64,000 nt of DNA from Clostridium sp. OM02-18AC (GCF_003481825.1 NZ_QULW01000014.1:1-64000); one strand, 5' to 3'. Counted from the stretch's first letter, positions 52,495-61,997 are shown. Notes: a model not told the origin generated them from the sequence alone. Numbers and translations: made by a program.

Positions 52495-53910
52495 TTATTT
52501 GATTTTATCCCCAAGGATCCGCGTCCAGTAGTCGCGTGTCTCAGCGACAACAACACCGCTGAGTGCCAGCAGTGCGATCAGGTTCGGCAGTGCCATCAGC
52601 GCATTGAAGATATCGGCGATGGTCCACACGGCTTCTACGGTCATAAATGGTCCGATAAAGATCGCGAGTATGTACAGGAACCGGTAAGCCATGACTGCTT
52701 TCTGGCTTCCGTTTGACAAATATTCCAGACAGCGTTCCCCGTAGTAGTTCCATCCGATGATGGTGGTAAATGCGAAGAAGATCAGGCACATCATCAGGAG
52801 AAATGCGGAAAACTGCGGCGGGATCGGAAGTCCCTGCTGGAATGCGCGGGTGGTTACGGCAACACCTTCCAGTCCGACGGTGTGGGAACCGGTCAGGACG
52901 ATGCAAAGACCAGTCATGGTACACACGATAATGGTATCGATGAAGGTTCCGGTCATGGTAACCAGCCCCTGACGGGCCGGTTCTTTGGTCTGTGCGGCAG
53001 CGGCAGCGATCGGAGCGCTTCCGAGTCCAGCTTCATTGGAAAAGATACCGCGGGCGATTCCCTTTTGCATGGCAACAAGAACTGCACCAAGTGCACCGCC
53101 AGCAGCTGCCCGGAGCCCGAATGCACTCTGGATGATCTCGGCAAATGCAGCCGGAATGCGGGAAGCATTCAGAACCAGAATAACGACGCAGGATGCAATG
53201 TAGAAGACTGCCATAAACGGTACTACAATAGAAGAAACACTTGCGATACGCTGAATACCGCCAAGCACGACCAGAGCCACGCAGATGGTTAAGATGATGC
53301 CGGTTACGACAACAGCGATGCTGTAATCATGTCCGAAGAGGTTGATCACATGCACATTGTTTTTATCGAAAAAGTCTCCGGCAGCAGCAGTAATGCCGTT
53401 TACCTGGGTGAAAGTACCGATTCCGAGGAGACCGACACCGGCGCCGAAGAATGCGAAAATCTTACCGAGCCAGCGCCAGTTTTTGCCCATTCCGTTTTCG
53501 ATATAGTAGAATGGTCCGCCGAGTACATGACTGCTTTCATCGACGACACGGTATTTGATGGCGAGAACACCTTCGGAATATTTGGTTGCCATACCGAATA
53601 AGGCTGCGATCCACATCCAGAACAGGGCACCTGCGCCGCCTGCGACCAGGGCAGTTGCGACACCGACGATGTTGCCGGTACCGATGGTGGCGGACAGGGC
53701 GGTGCACAGGGCTGCAAAGCTGCTGACCTCACCGTGGCCTTCGCCTTCATTCTGGAACATGTACTTACAGGCGATGCCCAGCTTGTGGAACTGGATGCCG
53801 CGCAGGCGGATCGTTAAGAAGATTCCGGTTGTCAGAATCAGGACGATCAGGGGAACGCCCCACACAAAGCCATCCAGCCAGTTCAGAAACGCACTTACAT
53901 TAGTTAACAT
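52495..53910 (-). CDS. Alanine/glycine:sodium symporter (AGCS family)
   Basis: A 471-residue membrane protein of the AlsT/DagA type that moves alanine or glycine with Na+. It has about 11 helices and the family motifs ALSATIGTGNIVGVATALVAG, GMATKYSEGVLA and ARGIFSNEAGLGSAPIAAAAA. The ATG at 53910 follows AGAAAGAGTGAG; the longer frame upstream runs into the riboswitch region. The glycine riboswitch in its leader suggests glycine as main cargo. Confidence 0.93.
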   Translation of the reverse strand: MLTNVSAFLNWLDGFVWGVPLIVLILTTGIFLTIRLRGIQFHKLGIACKYMFQNEGEGHGEVSSFAALCTALSATIGTGNIVGVATALVAGGAGALFWMWIAALFGMATKYSEGVLAIKYRVVDESSHVLGGPFYYIENGMGKNWRWLGKIFAFFGAGVGLLGIGTFTQVNGITAAAGDFFDKNNVHVINLFGHDYSIAVVVTGIILTICVALVVLGGIQRIASVSSIVVPFMAVFYIASCVVILVLNASRIPAAFAEIIQSAFGLRAAAGGALGAVLVAMQKGIARGIFSNEAGLGSAPIAAAAAQTKEPARQGLVTMTGTFIDTIIVCTMTGLCIVLTGSHTVGLEGVAVTTRAFQQGLPIPPQFSAFLLMMCLIFFAFTTIIGWNYYGERCLEYLSNGSQKAVMAYRFLYILAIFIGPFMTVEAVWTIADIFNALMALPNLIALLALSGVVVAETRDYWTRILGDKIK

Positions 53911-54029
53911 AATACTCACTCTTTCTCCCATAGGGGTTTTGTTTGATAGAAGCTCTGGGGGAAAAAAACCGGAAGAAAACCAGTTTTTGGTAAACAAAAA
54001 AGGAAGTATTCCAACTGCGTGACTGCAGA

Positions 54030-54165
54030 TGAAAAACTCCCTCTAAAGAGTGTGGAAAGACGGATGCATTGCTGCATCATGTGCTCTGTCCTTTTGCCTG
54101 AGAGATTGGCACGTTTCGTGCTGTACACCTTCGGCGCTCCATACATGAGACTCTCCAGAGTTTGC
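54030..54165 (-). ncRNA. Glycine riboswitch of the AGCS symporter gene
   Basis: On the minus strand the aptamer shows CTCTGGAGAGTCTC, then GCGCCGAAGGTG and AATCTCTCAGGCAAAAGGAC followed by AGAG, the conserved glycine riboswitch core. One aptamer is present; a short GATGCA/TGCATC hairpin after it is like the ghost aptamer of singlet forms. A small stem followed by GAGTTTTTC near 54032-54052 probably serves as the terminator. Confidence 0.93.
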
Positions 54166-54177
54166 TTCTTGCAAAGA

Positions 54178-54206
54178 AGCATAGACGATTTGCTTTAGAA
54201 ATGCAA
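54178..54206 (-). promoter_or_regulatory. Promoter of the glycine riboswitch transcript
   Basis: Minus-strand TTGCAT (54201-54206), 17 bases and TATGCT (54178-54183), just before the aptamer. Confidence 0.6.
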
Positions 54207-54264
54207 GTGTATTTTCAAAAAACAGGAAAAGTCTTTGAAAAAATACAATTTTATAAAGTACTGC

Positions 54265-54294
54265 TTGCAGATACTTATAAGAAATGTGTATAAT
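54265..54294 (+). promoter_or_regulatory. Promoter of the third MATE gene
   Basis: TTGCAG (54265-54270), 18 bases and TATAAT (54289-54294). Confidence 0.65.
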
Positions 54295-54339
54295 AGAGGT
54301 TCCAGGGCATTTAGGCCCTTACATGAAAGAGGAAAACAT

Positions 54340-55704
54340 ATGAACAACGAAAAAGATTTTTTGGGGACAGAGCCCATCGGAAAACTGCTGCGTTCTCTGG
54401 CGGTTCCGACCATTACGGCACAGTTGATTAACATGCTGTACAACATTGTAGACCGTATTTACATCGGTCACATTCCGGAATCCGGCGCACTGGCGCTGAC
54501 CGGAGTCGGAGTCTGCATGCCGCTGATCATGATCGTTTCGGCATTTGCGGCATTGGTGGGAAGCGGAGGCGCTCCGCGTGCTTCCATCCACATGGGAAAG
54601 CAGGATTACGATCAGGCAGAGAAGATCCTTGGAAACTGTTTTACGCTGCAGGTGGTAATTTCCGCGATCCTGACCGCCATTCTGTTTTTGTTTAACCGGA
54701 AGCTACTTCTGGCTTTTGGTGCCAGCGAAAACACGATTGACTATGCAGTCAGTTACATGAATCTGTATTCCCTTGGAACGATTTTTGTGCAGCTGACACT
54801 CGGCATGAATATGTTTATCACGGCCCAGGGATTTGCAAAAACCGGGATGCTTTCCGTGCTCATCGGCGCGGTTACGAACATTGTTCTGGACCCGGTATTT
54901 ATCTTTGGAATGCACATGGGAGTCCGCGGAGCCGCGCTCGCGACTGTCATTTCCCAGGCAGTTTCTACCATCTGGGTTCTGGCATTTCTGACCGGAAAAA
55001 AGACACGATTGAAGATCCGTTTCAGTACAATGGGGCTGAATCCATCCATCATTCTGCCATGTGTGGCTCTGGGTGCAGCGACCTTCGTTATGCAGTCCAG
55101 TGAGAGTGTGATCTCGGTCTGCTTCAACTCGTCTTTGTTAAAATACGGCGGCGATATTGCAGTAGGTGCCATGACGATCTTAACCAGTGCCATGCAGTTT
55201 GCGATGCTTCCGCTGCAGGGACTTGGTCAGGGTGCCCAGCCGATCATCAGCTACAATTACGGTGCACGGAATGCAGACCGTGTAAAGGGCGCATTTAAGC
55301 TTCTGTTAAAGGTAAGCCTGACCTATTCTGTCCTGATCTGGCTGTTTGTGGAGCTGGTTCCGCAGGCTTTTGCAGGGATGTTTACTGCGGATGCAGAGCT
55401 TCTTGCTTTTACGTCCCGCGCACTTCGTATTTATATGGGCTGCATCTTTATGTTTGGCATTCAGATCGCCTGCCAGATGACCTTTACCTCCATTGGTTTT
55501 GCTAAGGAATCCATCATTGTGGCAGTAACCAGAAAGTTTATTCTCTTACTTCCGCTGATCTACATTCTTCCGCATGTACTGGTAAGCGATCAGACTATGG
55601 CGGTTTATACAGCAGAACCAGTGGCAGATTTCCTGGCAGTATCGTTTACGATACTCTTATTCAGACGGCAGTTTAAGAAGGCTTTGAGCACGCTTGAACA
55701 GTAA
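54340..55704 (+). CDS. MATE-family efflux transporter (third copy)
   Basis: A 454-residue 12-helix MATE protein. The start MNNEKDFLGTEPIGKLLRSL and NMLYNIVDRIYIGHIPE and the later LGQGAQPIISYNYGAR are typical of the clostridial MepA/NorM-like branch. AAAGAGG precedes the ATG at 54340; an upstream in-frame ATG begins before the promoter -35 region. Cargo unknown. Confidence 0.92.
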   Translation: MNNEKDFLGTEPIGKLLRSLAVPTITAQLINMLYNIVDRIYIGHIPESGALALTGVGVCMPLIMIVSAFAALVGSGGAPRASIHMGKQDYDQAEKILGNCFTLQVVISAILTAILFLFNRKLLLAFGASENTIDYAVSYMNLYSLGTIFVQLTLGMNMFITAQGFAKTGMLSVLIGAVTNIVLDPVFIFGMHMGVRGAALATVISQAVSTIWVLAFLTGKKTRLKIRFSTMGLNPSIILPCVALGAATFVMQSSESVISVCFNSSLLKYGGDIAVGAMTILTSAMQFAMLPLQGLGQGAQPIISYNYGARNADRVKGAFKLLLKVSLTYSVLIWLFVELVPQAFAGMFTADAELLAFTSRALRIYMGCIFMFGIQIACQMTFTSIGFAKESIIVAVTRKFILLLPLIYILPHVLVSDQTMAVYTAEPVADFLAVSFTILLFRRQFKKALSTLEQ

Positions 55705-55751
55705 CAAGGTGGCATATTTCGTCAAAAACACAGCGGAATATGCCACCTTTG
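55705..55751 (+). terminator. Terminator after the MATE gene
   Basis: AAGGTGGCATATTTCG pairs with CGGAATATGCCACCTT (one mismatch), followed by TGTGG. Good stem, weak T run. Confidence 0.6.
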
Positions 55752-55824
55752 TGGTTCTGGAAAATATTGCGTGTTATAGTGTTTTCAACAGAAAATGGCA
55801 TAGAGCCAGAGGGGATATTTACTT

Positions 55825-56412
55825 ATGGATCTTGGAACATTTTATGAGAAACACAAGCAGTTTTACTATTGGTTTTTATATCGGAAATTGAAAAATACCG
55901 GGCTGCCATATCATGCGGAAGACATCATTCATGATGCAGTTGTAGCCATTATCGCGAATGAAAAACATCTGGAAATCTTTGAAAATCTGACAGAAAAACA
56001 GGCAAAACAATATTTTAAAACGTGTCTGGTCAACCGGCTGATCGATACCATACGGCAGGAAAAACGGAGGCAGGAACAGCTGGAAGAACTGGAAAAGACA
56101 GAAATGACAGTACTTAACCGGGAAATACATGTATGCCGAATGGAAACTGCGGTCATCGAAAAAATGGATCTGGAGAATTGTGCACCTGCTGTTTTATGTC
56201 TTTTTAACAGCCGGGAAATGGAACTGATCCGTCTTGTCTTTTTGCAGGAACTTTCCTACCGGGAAATAGCAAAAAGAGACCGTGTGAAGGAAAGTGCCAT
56301 TGCCATGCGGGTCGTGAGACTTCGAAAAAAGATTCGGAAAATATGCCTGAAACAGCATGTTTTTGACGAATTTGTGGAAAAGAAAATGGAAATGCTGCTG
56401 ATCTGTTCATGA
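55825..56412 (+). CDS. Sigma-70 family (ECF-like) RNA polymerase sigma factor
   Basis: A 195-residue sigma factor with region 2 (about 25-90; HAEDIIHDAVVAII and CLVNRLIDTIRQEKRR) and region 4 (about 125-175; SREMELIRLVFLQELSYREI then VKESAIAMRVVRLRKKIRK). No anti-sigma gene adjoins it, and the last 20 residues (FVEKKMEMLLICS) extend past region 4. AGAGGGGA precedes the ATG. Its target genes are not visible in this window. Confidence 0.83.
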   Translation: MDLGTFYEKHKQFYYWFLYRKLKNTGLPYHAEDIIHDAVVAIIANEKHLEIFENLTEKQAKQYFKTCLVNRLIDTIRQEKRRQEQLEELEKTEMTVLNREIHVCRMETAVIEKMDLENCAPAVLCLFNSREMELIRLVFLQELSYREIAKRDRVKESAIAMRVVRLRKKIRKICLKQHVFDEFVEKKMEMLLICS

Positions 56413-56487
56413 GTTCAGGAAAGCAGCAGTTGCTGTATAGAAATTACAAAACTGAAAAATAATCTGATTAAAAAAAAATTTTCTGCC

Positions 56488-56516
56488 TTGTCAAGCGGAA
56501 AAACTTGTGATATTAT
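56488..56516 (+). promoter_or_regulatory. Promoter of the T-box/aspS/gatCAB operon
   Basis: TTGTCA (56488-56493), 17 bases and TATTAT (56511-56516), followed by the T-box leader. Confidence 0.7.
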
Positions 56517-56522
56517 GATGTC

Positions 56523-56888
56523 AATTTTCAGAGGAACACTTCTGAAAGAAAACCAAACAAATGGCAGTGAAGGAGACTCTTGCCAGCAGGACTTCGACAG
56601 GAAGAGGGCGTCACCGACTGAGAGCGCCGTCAGGTTGGACTCTGGCTCACAGGGAACACTCCGGAGCCGGTATTTCGAAAGACATAGACTGTTAAACGGT
56701 TCAAGTTGCCAGTCATGTGCGTAGGGGTATCCGTAGGACACACGTTACGTGTCTTAAAAGAGTGGAGCCGCTTTCGTTCAAAGGGGAAAGAAAGTCAGGT
56801 CTCAATGCGGGTGGTACCGCGGAACATAACAAAATCATAGTGTCCCGTCCCGGAATATGTAACAGTATTCCGCGACGGGATTTTTTGT
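56523..56888 (+). ncRNA. T-box leader
   Basis: The antiterminator T-box GGGTGGTACCGCGG is at 56809-56822, followed by a terminator stem (56843-56880) and TTTTTT. Upstream are a long stem I with GAGAG and GGTTGG elements. A GGGAACACTCC loop near the 3' side of stem I could hold the specifier AAC (Asn), fitting a synthetase that feeds Asn-tRNA formation. Uncharged tRNA would pair with the T-box and let transcription proceed. Confidence 0.88.
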
Positions 56889-56986
56889 GTTATATATCAG
56901 AAATTCACCAACGTGTATTTCCTGATAGTTTCCCCAAATTCCTTCCGGAATACAGAACCATCACATTCAGGTAAGGAGAGAACAGC

Positions 56987-58318
56987 ATGGAATTTTTAAC
57001 AGGTGTAAAGGAAAAGGAAACCATCGGAATCAGCGAAATCTTAAGCGGAGATTATGTCGGAAAGGTCGTAAAAATGAACGGTGCAGTCCACAACATCCGT
57101 GATATGGGTGAGTTTGCATTTGTCATTTTGCGCAAGGCAGAAGGTCTGGTGCAGTGTGTGTATGAGGAAGGAAAAACCGACTTCGATCTAAAAGAACTGA
57201 AGGAAGAATCCGCTGTGGAAGTGACCGGTGTGGTTGCTTTGGAGGAGCGTGCCCCGCAGGGATTTGAACTCCGTCTTACCGGTATCCGGGTATTGTCCCA
57301 GCCGTCCGAGGTTATGCCGATCGCCATCAACAAATGGAAGATGAATACCTCCTTAGAGACACGTTTAAGTCTCCGTCCGGTATCCTTAAGAAATGTCCGC
57401 GAACGTGCAAAATTCAAAGTTCAGGAAGGTATTGTGCGCGGTTTCCGTGAGTTTTTGTCCAGTCAGGGCTTTACCGAAGTGCATACCCCGAAGATCGTAT
57501 CCCGCGGTGCGGAAGGCGGCGCAAACGTCTTTAAATTAAACTATTTTAACAAAAAAGCAGAGCTTGGACAGAGCCCGCAGTTCTACAAACAGATGATGGT
57601 CGGCGTGTTTGACCGCGTATTTGAGGTGGCTCCGGTGTTCCGTGCCGAGAAGCACAACACCACCCGTCATTTAAACGAATACATCGGACTGGATTTTGAG
57701 ATGGGTTACATCGACAGCTTTGAAGATGTCATGGCGATGGAGACCGGATTCTTAAAATACACCATGGAGTTGTTGAAAAAAGATTACAAAAAAGAGCTGG
57801 ATATGCTTGGCGTAGACCTTCCATCCATCACCCAGATCCCTCAGGTACGTTTCGACGAGGCAAAGCAGCTGGTATCGGAAAAGTACAACCGGAAGATCCG
57901 CAACCCATTCGACTTAGAGCCAGAGGAGGAAGTGCTGATCGGACGTTATTTCAAGGAAGAGTACGACAGCGATTTCGTGTTTGTCACCCATTATCCATCG
58001 AAAAAACGTCCGTTTTACGCCATGGATGACCCGGCAGATGAGCGTTTCACCTTAAGTTTTGACCTGCTGTATAAGGGTCTGGAGATCACCACCGGAGGTC
58101 AGCGTATCCACGATTACCAGATGATCCTGGAGAAGATGGCAAAGCGCGGAATGGATCCGGAAGACATCAAGGATTACCTGATGATCTTCAAATATGGCAT
58201 GCCGCCGCACGGTGGTCTTGGCATCGGCTTAGAGCGTCTGACCATGCGCCTGTTAGACGAGCAGAATGTACGTGAGACTTCATTGTTCCCGCGTGACGTG
58301 ACCAGACTGGAACCGTAA
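56987..58318 (+). CDS. aspS: Aspartate--tRNA(Asp/Asn) ligase, archaeal-type
   Basis: A 443-residue class II synthetase with an N-terminal OB-fold (about 15-110) and a catalytic core (motif 2 FRAEKHNTTRHLNEY; motif 3 GLGIGLERLTMRLL). Lacking the bacterial-type insertion, it matches the archaeal/non-discriminating AspRS type. It should charge both tRNA-Asp and tRNA-Asn with Asp; the GatCAB genes downstream then convert Asp-tRNA-Asn to Asn-tRNA-Asn. The T-box leader couples the operon to tRNA charging. GGAGAGAAC precedes the ATG. Confidence 0.92.
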   Translation: MEFLTGVKEKETIGISEILSGDYVGKVVKMNGAVHNIRDMGEFAFVILRKAEGLVQCVYEEGKTDFDLKELKEESAVEVTGVVALEERAPQGFELRLTGIRVLSQPSEVMPIAINKWKMNTSLETRLSLRPVSLRNVRERAKFKVQEGIVRGFREFLSSQGFTEVHTPKIVSRGAEGGANVFKLNYFNKKAELGQSPQFYKQMMVGVFDRVFEVAPVFRAEKHNTTRHLNEYIGLDFEMGYIDSFEDVMAMETGFLKYTMELLKKDYKKELDMLGVDLPSITQIPQVRFDEAKQLVSEKYNRKIRNPFDLEPEEEVLIGRYFKEEYDSDFVFVTHYPSKKRPFYAMDDPADERFTLSFDLLYKGLEITTGGQRIHDYQMILEKMAKRGMDPEDIKDYLMIFKYGMPPHGGLGIGLERLTMRLLDEQNVRETSLFPRDVTRLEP

Positions 58319-58472
58319 TCAGTTTGGAAAAAGGAAGCGGTGAGACTGCGAAAACGCTATGGAAATGGAAGTTTCTGTGACAGTGCCGGTGCAAACGAAA
58401 AATACCATGGCAGTTAGAGAAACAGACAGGGTGCCGGTGTGACCTGGAAACCGGCAGGAAAGGATTGAAAAT

Positions 58473-58766
58473 ATGGCAAATATCATCAGCGATGAAACCA
58501 TCGAATATGTAGGAATTCTGGCAAAACTGGAACTCTCGGACGAAGAAAAAGAGGCTGCAAAACAGGATATGGGCCGAATGTTAGACTATATTGACAAGTT
58601 AAACGAACTGGATACGACCGGAGTCGAGCCGATGTCGCATGTATTTCCGGTGACAAATGTGTTCCGGGAAGATGTGGTAACCAATGGAGATGAGCGGGAT
58701 AAGATCCTGCTGAATGCGCCGGAGCAGAAGGATGGAGCGTTTAAGGTTCCGAAGACGGTAGAATAA
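58473..58766 (+). CDS. gatC: Aspartyl/glutamyl-tRNA amidotransferase subunit C
   Basis: A 97-residue Gat[18 protein letters not shown] at the start and [12 protein letters not shown] and LREDVVT-type VFREDVV further on are family-typical. It stabilises the GatA-GatB interface. It lies 154 bases after aspS and 14 before gatA. GGAAAGGA precedes the ATG. Confidence 0.95.
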   Translation: MANIISDETIEYVGILAKLELSDEEKEAAKQDMGRMLDYIDKLNELDTTGVEPMSHVFPVTNVFREDVVTNGDERDKILLNAPEQKDGAFKVPKTVE

Positions 58767-58780
58767 AGGGAGGAAACGAC

Positions 58781-60361
58781 GTGAGTATCTTAGATTTAAC
58801 AGCGGTAGAGCTTGGAAAAAAGATCAAATCCGGCGAGATTACGGCAGTGGAAGCCACAAAGGCAGCCCTTGCGCAGATCAGGGCACTGGAGCCGGTATTA
58901 AATTGTTATGTGACCGTAGATGAGGAAGGTGCGTTAAAGCGTGCCGGAGAAGTGCAGAAGCAGATGGAAGACGGAACATTGACCGGCCCGCTTGCCGGTG
59001 TTCCGTTTGCTATTAAGGATAATATGTGTACAGAGGGCCTGCTGACAACCTGCAGTTCCAAAATTCTGGATAACTTCAAGCCGACTTACACGGCCGAGGC
59101 AGTAAAAAACCTGGAGGCAGCAGGTGCTATCATTCTTGGTAAGACAAACATGGATGAGTTTGCCATGGGAAGCACCACCGAGACTTCTGCTTACGGCGAG
59201 ACGAAAAACCCGTGGAACCCGGAACATGTGCCGGGCGGTTCCTCCGGTGGTTCCTGTGCGGCAGTGGCAGCAAATGCGTGCTTCTTCGCATTGGGCTCCG
59301 ATACCGGCGGTTCCATCCGCCAGCCGAGTTCTTTCTGCGGTGTCACCGGCATCAAGCCAACCTACGGAACCGTTTCCCGTTATGGCCTGATTGCCTATGG
59401 TTCTTCCCTGGACCAGATCGGACCGGTCGCAAAGGATGTGACGGACTGTGCTACGATCCTGGAAGCAATTTCTTCCTATGATAAGAAGGACAGCACTTCC
59501 ATGAAAAGAGAGGACTGCGATTTTACCTCTGCCCTGGTGGACGATGTAAAGGGCATGCGCATCGGCATCCCGCGTGATTACTTTGGCGAGGGCCTGGATC
59601 CGGAAGTGAAGGATGCCATCTTAAAGGCAGCAAAGGTTCTGGAAGAGAAGGGCGCTATTGTCGAAGAGTTTGACTTAAGCCTGGTAGAATACGCCATTCC
59701 GGCTTATTATGTCATCGCTTCCGCAGAGGCAAGTTCCAACTTATCCCGTTTCGATGGTGTAAAATACGGACACCGTGCAAAGGAATACGAGGGTCTTCAC
59801 AACATGTACAAAAAGAGCCGTTCCGAGGGCTTCGGACCGGAGGTAAAACGCCGTATCATGCTGGGTTCTTTCGTCTTAAGCAGCGGTTATTACGATGCTT
59901 ACTATTTAAAGGCACTCCGCACGAAGGCGCTCATCAAGAAAGCCTTTGACCAGGCCTTTGAAAAATACGATGTCATTTTAGGACCGGCAGCGCCGACCAC
60001 CGCACCGAAGTTAGGCGAGTCCTTAAGTGATCCGCTTCAGATGTATCTGGGGGATATCTATACCATTTCCGTAAATCTGGCAGGACTTCCGGGCATGACC
60101 GTTCCCTGCGGAAAAGATTCGAAGGGACTGCCGATCGGCCTGCAGCTGATCGGTGACTGCTTCAAGGAAAAGAACATCATCCGCGCCGGTTATGCGTATG
60201 AGTGCAGCAGAAGCTACGAAACACCGGAACTGGCGAAAGAGGCAGAAGCAAAGCTGGATGGAGAGCCAGTCATGGCGAAAGCGGCAGAAGCGAAGCTGGA
60301 CAGAGAGCCGGCCGTATCAAAACAGGCAGAAGCAAAAGCAGCAGAAAAGGAGGCGCAGTAA
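58781..60361 (+). CDS. gatA: Aspartyl/glutamyl-tRNA amidotransferase subunit A
   Basis: A 526-residue amidase that releases ammonia from glutamine for tRNA amidation. The Ser-Ser-Lys triad is visible: AIKDNMC (Lys), GGSSGGSCAAV and SDTGGSIRQPSSFCG (Ser). The start is GTG, preceded by AGGGAGG. The protein is about 35 residues longer than usual; the extra tail repeats AEAKLDxEPxxxKxAEAK and is encoded by two and a half near-identical direct repeats (60241-60345). The tail is probably not needed for catalysis. Confidence 0.94.
   Translation: MSILDLTAVELGKKIKSGEITAVEATKAALAQIRALEPVLNCYVTVDEEGALKRAGEVQKQMEDGTLTGPLAGVPFAIKDNMCTEGLLTTCSSKILDNFKPTYTAEAVKNLEAAGAIILGKTNMDEFAMGSTTETSAYGETKNPWNPEHVPGGSSGGSCAAVAANACFFALGSDTGGSIRQPSSFCGVTGIKPTYGTVSRYGLIAYGSSLDQIGPVAKDVTDCATILEAISSYDKKDSTSMKREDCDFTSALVDDVKGMRIGIPRDYFGEGLDPEVKDAILKAAKVLEEKGAIVEEFDLSLVEYAIPAYYVIASAEASSNLSRFDGVKYGHRAKEYEGLHNMYKKSRSEGFGPEVKRRIMLGSFVLSSGYYDAYYLKALRTKALIKKAFDQAFEKYDVILGPAAPTTAPKLGESLSDPLQMYLGDIYTISVNLAGLPGMTVPCGKDSKGLPIGLQLIGDCFKEKNIIRAGYAYECSRSYETPELAKEAEAKLDGEPVMAKAAEAKLDREPAVSKQAEAKAAEKEAQ
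60241..60345 (+). repeat. Tandem repeat in the gatA 3' end
   Basis: GCAGAAGCAAAGCTGGA and close variants recur with a period of about 45 bases, giving the repeated peptide AEAKLDxEP. It suggests slippage growth of a tail. Confidence 0.7.
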
Positions 60362-60362
60362 C

Positions 60363-61799
60363 ATGAGCAAACAGTATGAGACCGTCATTGGCCTGGAGGT
60401 TCACGTAGAACTGGCGACCAAAACCAAAATTTTCTGCGGCTGTTCCACCGCATTCGGCGGTGCGCCAAACACCCATACCTGCCCGGTCTGCACCGGTATG
60501 CCGGGTTCCCTTCCGGTTTTAAACAAGCAGGTGGTAGAGTACGCACTGGCAGTCGGACTGGCTACGAACTGCGGCATCAACCAGTACTGCAAATTCGACC
60601 GGAAGAACTATTTCTATCCGGATAACCCGCAGAACTACCAGATCTCCCAGCTGTATCTGCCGATCTGTCACGATGGCTGGGTCGAGATCGATACCGCTGC
60701 AGGTAAGAAAAAGATCGGTATCCACGAAATCCACATGGAGGAGGATGCCGGAAAGCTGGTCCATGATGAGTGGGAAGACTGCTCTCTGGTTGATTACAAC
60801 CGAAGCGGTGTTCCGTTAATTGAGATCGTGTCCGAGCCGGATATGCGCAGCGCCGACGAGGTCATTGCCTATCTGGAAAAACTTCGCCTGATCATCCAGT
60901 ACCTTGGCGCTTCTGACTGCAAGCTGCAGGAGGGCTCCATGCGTGCCGATGTGAACCTGTCTGTCCGCGAGGTGGGCGCACCGGAGTTCGGAACGAGGAC
61001 CGAGATGAAGAACTTAAACTCCTTCAAGGCCATTGCCCGTGCGATTGAGGGCGAGCGTGTCCGTCAGATCGAGCTGATCGAGGATGGCAAAAAGGTGATC
61101 CAGGAAACGCGCCGCTGGGATGACAACAAGGAATCCTCCCATGCAATGCGTTCCAAGGAAGATGCGCAGGATTACCGTTACTTCCCAGACCCGGATCTGG
61201 TTCCGGTATGGATCGCGGATGAGTGGATCGAGCGTGTGAAGGCTGCACAGCCGGAGCTTCGCACCGAGAAACTGGCCCGCTACGAGAGTGAGTACGGACT
61301 GCCGCAGTACGATGCAGAGATCCTGACCGGTTCCAAGCATCTGGCCGATGTATTCGAACAGACGGTAGCACTGTGCGGCAAGCCGAAGGAGGTTTCCAAC
61401 TGGCTGATGACAGAGACCATGCGCCTCTTAAAAGAACAGGAGCAGGAGCCGGAAGACATGACCTTCTCCCCGGAGAACCTGGCGAAGCTCATCAGCCTGA
61501 TAGAGAAGAACGTTATTAACCGTACGGTTGCGAAGGATGTGTTCGAGGCTGTGTTTAAGGAAGATGTGGATCCGGAACGTTACGTTGAGGAACACGGCTT
61601 AAAGGTGGTAAATGATACCGATGCGCTGACAAAGACCATCAAGGAGCTTCTGGAGAAAAACCCGCAGTCTGTTGCGGATTTCAAGGCAGGAAAAGAGAAA
61701 GCCATGGGCTTTATCGTAGGTCAGACCATGCGCGCCATGAAGGGCAAGGCCGATCCGGCTGTGGTCAATCAGCTGGTACGGGAACGGATGTCCCGGTAG
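60363..61799 (+). CDS. gatB: Aspartyl/glutamyl-tRNA amidotransferase subunit B
   Basis: A 478-residue GatB: ETVIGLEVHVELATKTKIFC and HTCPVCTGMPGSLPVLN near the start, KNYFYPDNPQNYQISQ, and the YqeY-like helical tail at the end that binds tRNA. It phosphorylates the misacylated Asp or Glu before amide transfer. ATG at 60363 lies one base after the gatA stop, with AAGGAGG in the gatA end. Confidence 0.95.
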   Translation: MSKQYETVIGLEVHVELATKTKIFCGCSTAFGGAPNTHTCPVCTGMPGSLPVLNKQVVEYALAVGLATNCGINQYCKFDRKNYFYPDNPQNYQISQLYLPICHDGWVEIDTAAGKKKIGIHEIHMEEDAGKLVHDEWEDCSLVDYNRSGVPLIEIVSEPDMRSADEVIAYLEKLRLIIQYLGASDCKLQEGSMRADVNLSVREVGAPEFGTRTEMKNLNSFKAIARAIEGERVRQIELIEDGKKVIQETRRWDDNKESSHAMRSKEDAQDYRYFPDPDLVPVWIADEWIERVKAAQPELRTEKLARYESEYGLPQYDAEILTGSKHLADVFEQTVALCGKPKEVSNWLMTETMRLLKEQEQEPEDMTFSPENLAKLISLIEKNVINRTVAKDVFEAVFKEDVDPERYVEEHGLKVVNDTDALTKTIKELLEKNPQSVADFKAGKEKAMGFIVGQTMRAMKGKADPAVVNQLVRERMSR

Positions 61800-61807
61800 A
61801 TAGAATA

Positions 61808-61873
61808 ACAGCCAGTTTGGATTTAGCGGAGATGTCCCACATGGGGACATCTGGCCGGAACCAGACTGGCTGT
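61808..61873 (+). terminator. Compound hairpin after gatB
   Basis: ACAGCCAGT at 61808 pairs with ACTGGCTGT near 61865-61873 and encloses GATGTCCC/GGGGACATC. No T run follows, so it may be a stability element or weak terminator. Confidence 0.5.
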
Positions 61874-61968
61874 CCCGCTGAAAAGGACAATATTCAATCA
61901 GATGTCCACGCAGGGAAACCAGTGACAGAAAAAGAAAATATATTCTGTAAAATTCGTGAAAAATGCGA

Positions 61969-61997
61969 TTGTAATACCACTTTATATCGTGTAAAAT
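61969..61997 (+). promoter_or_regulatory. Promoter of the aminotransferase gene
   Basis: TTGTAA (61969-61974), 17 bases and TAAAAT (61992-61997). Confidence 0.6.

Noticed and set aside
54030..54075. Second full glycine aptamer
   Set aside because: Only a short hairpin is present; the conserved second core is missing.
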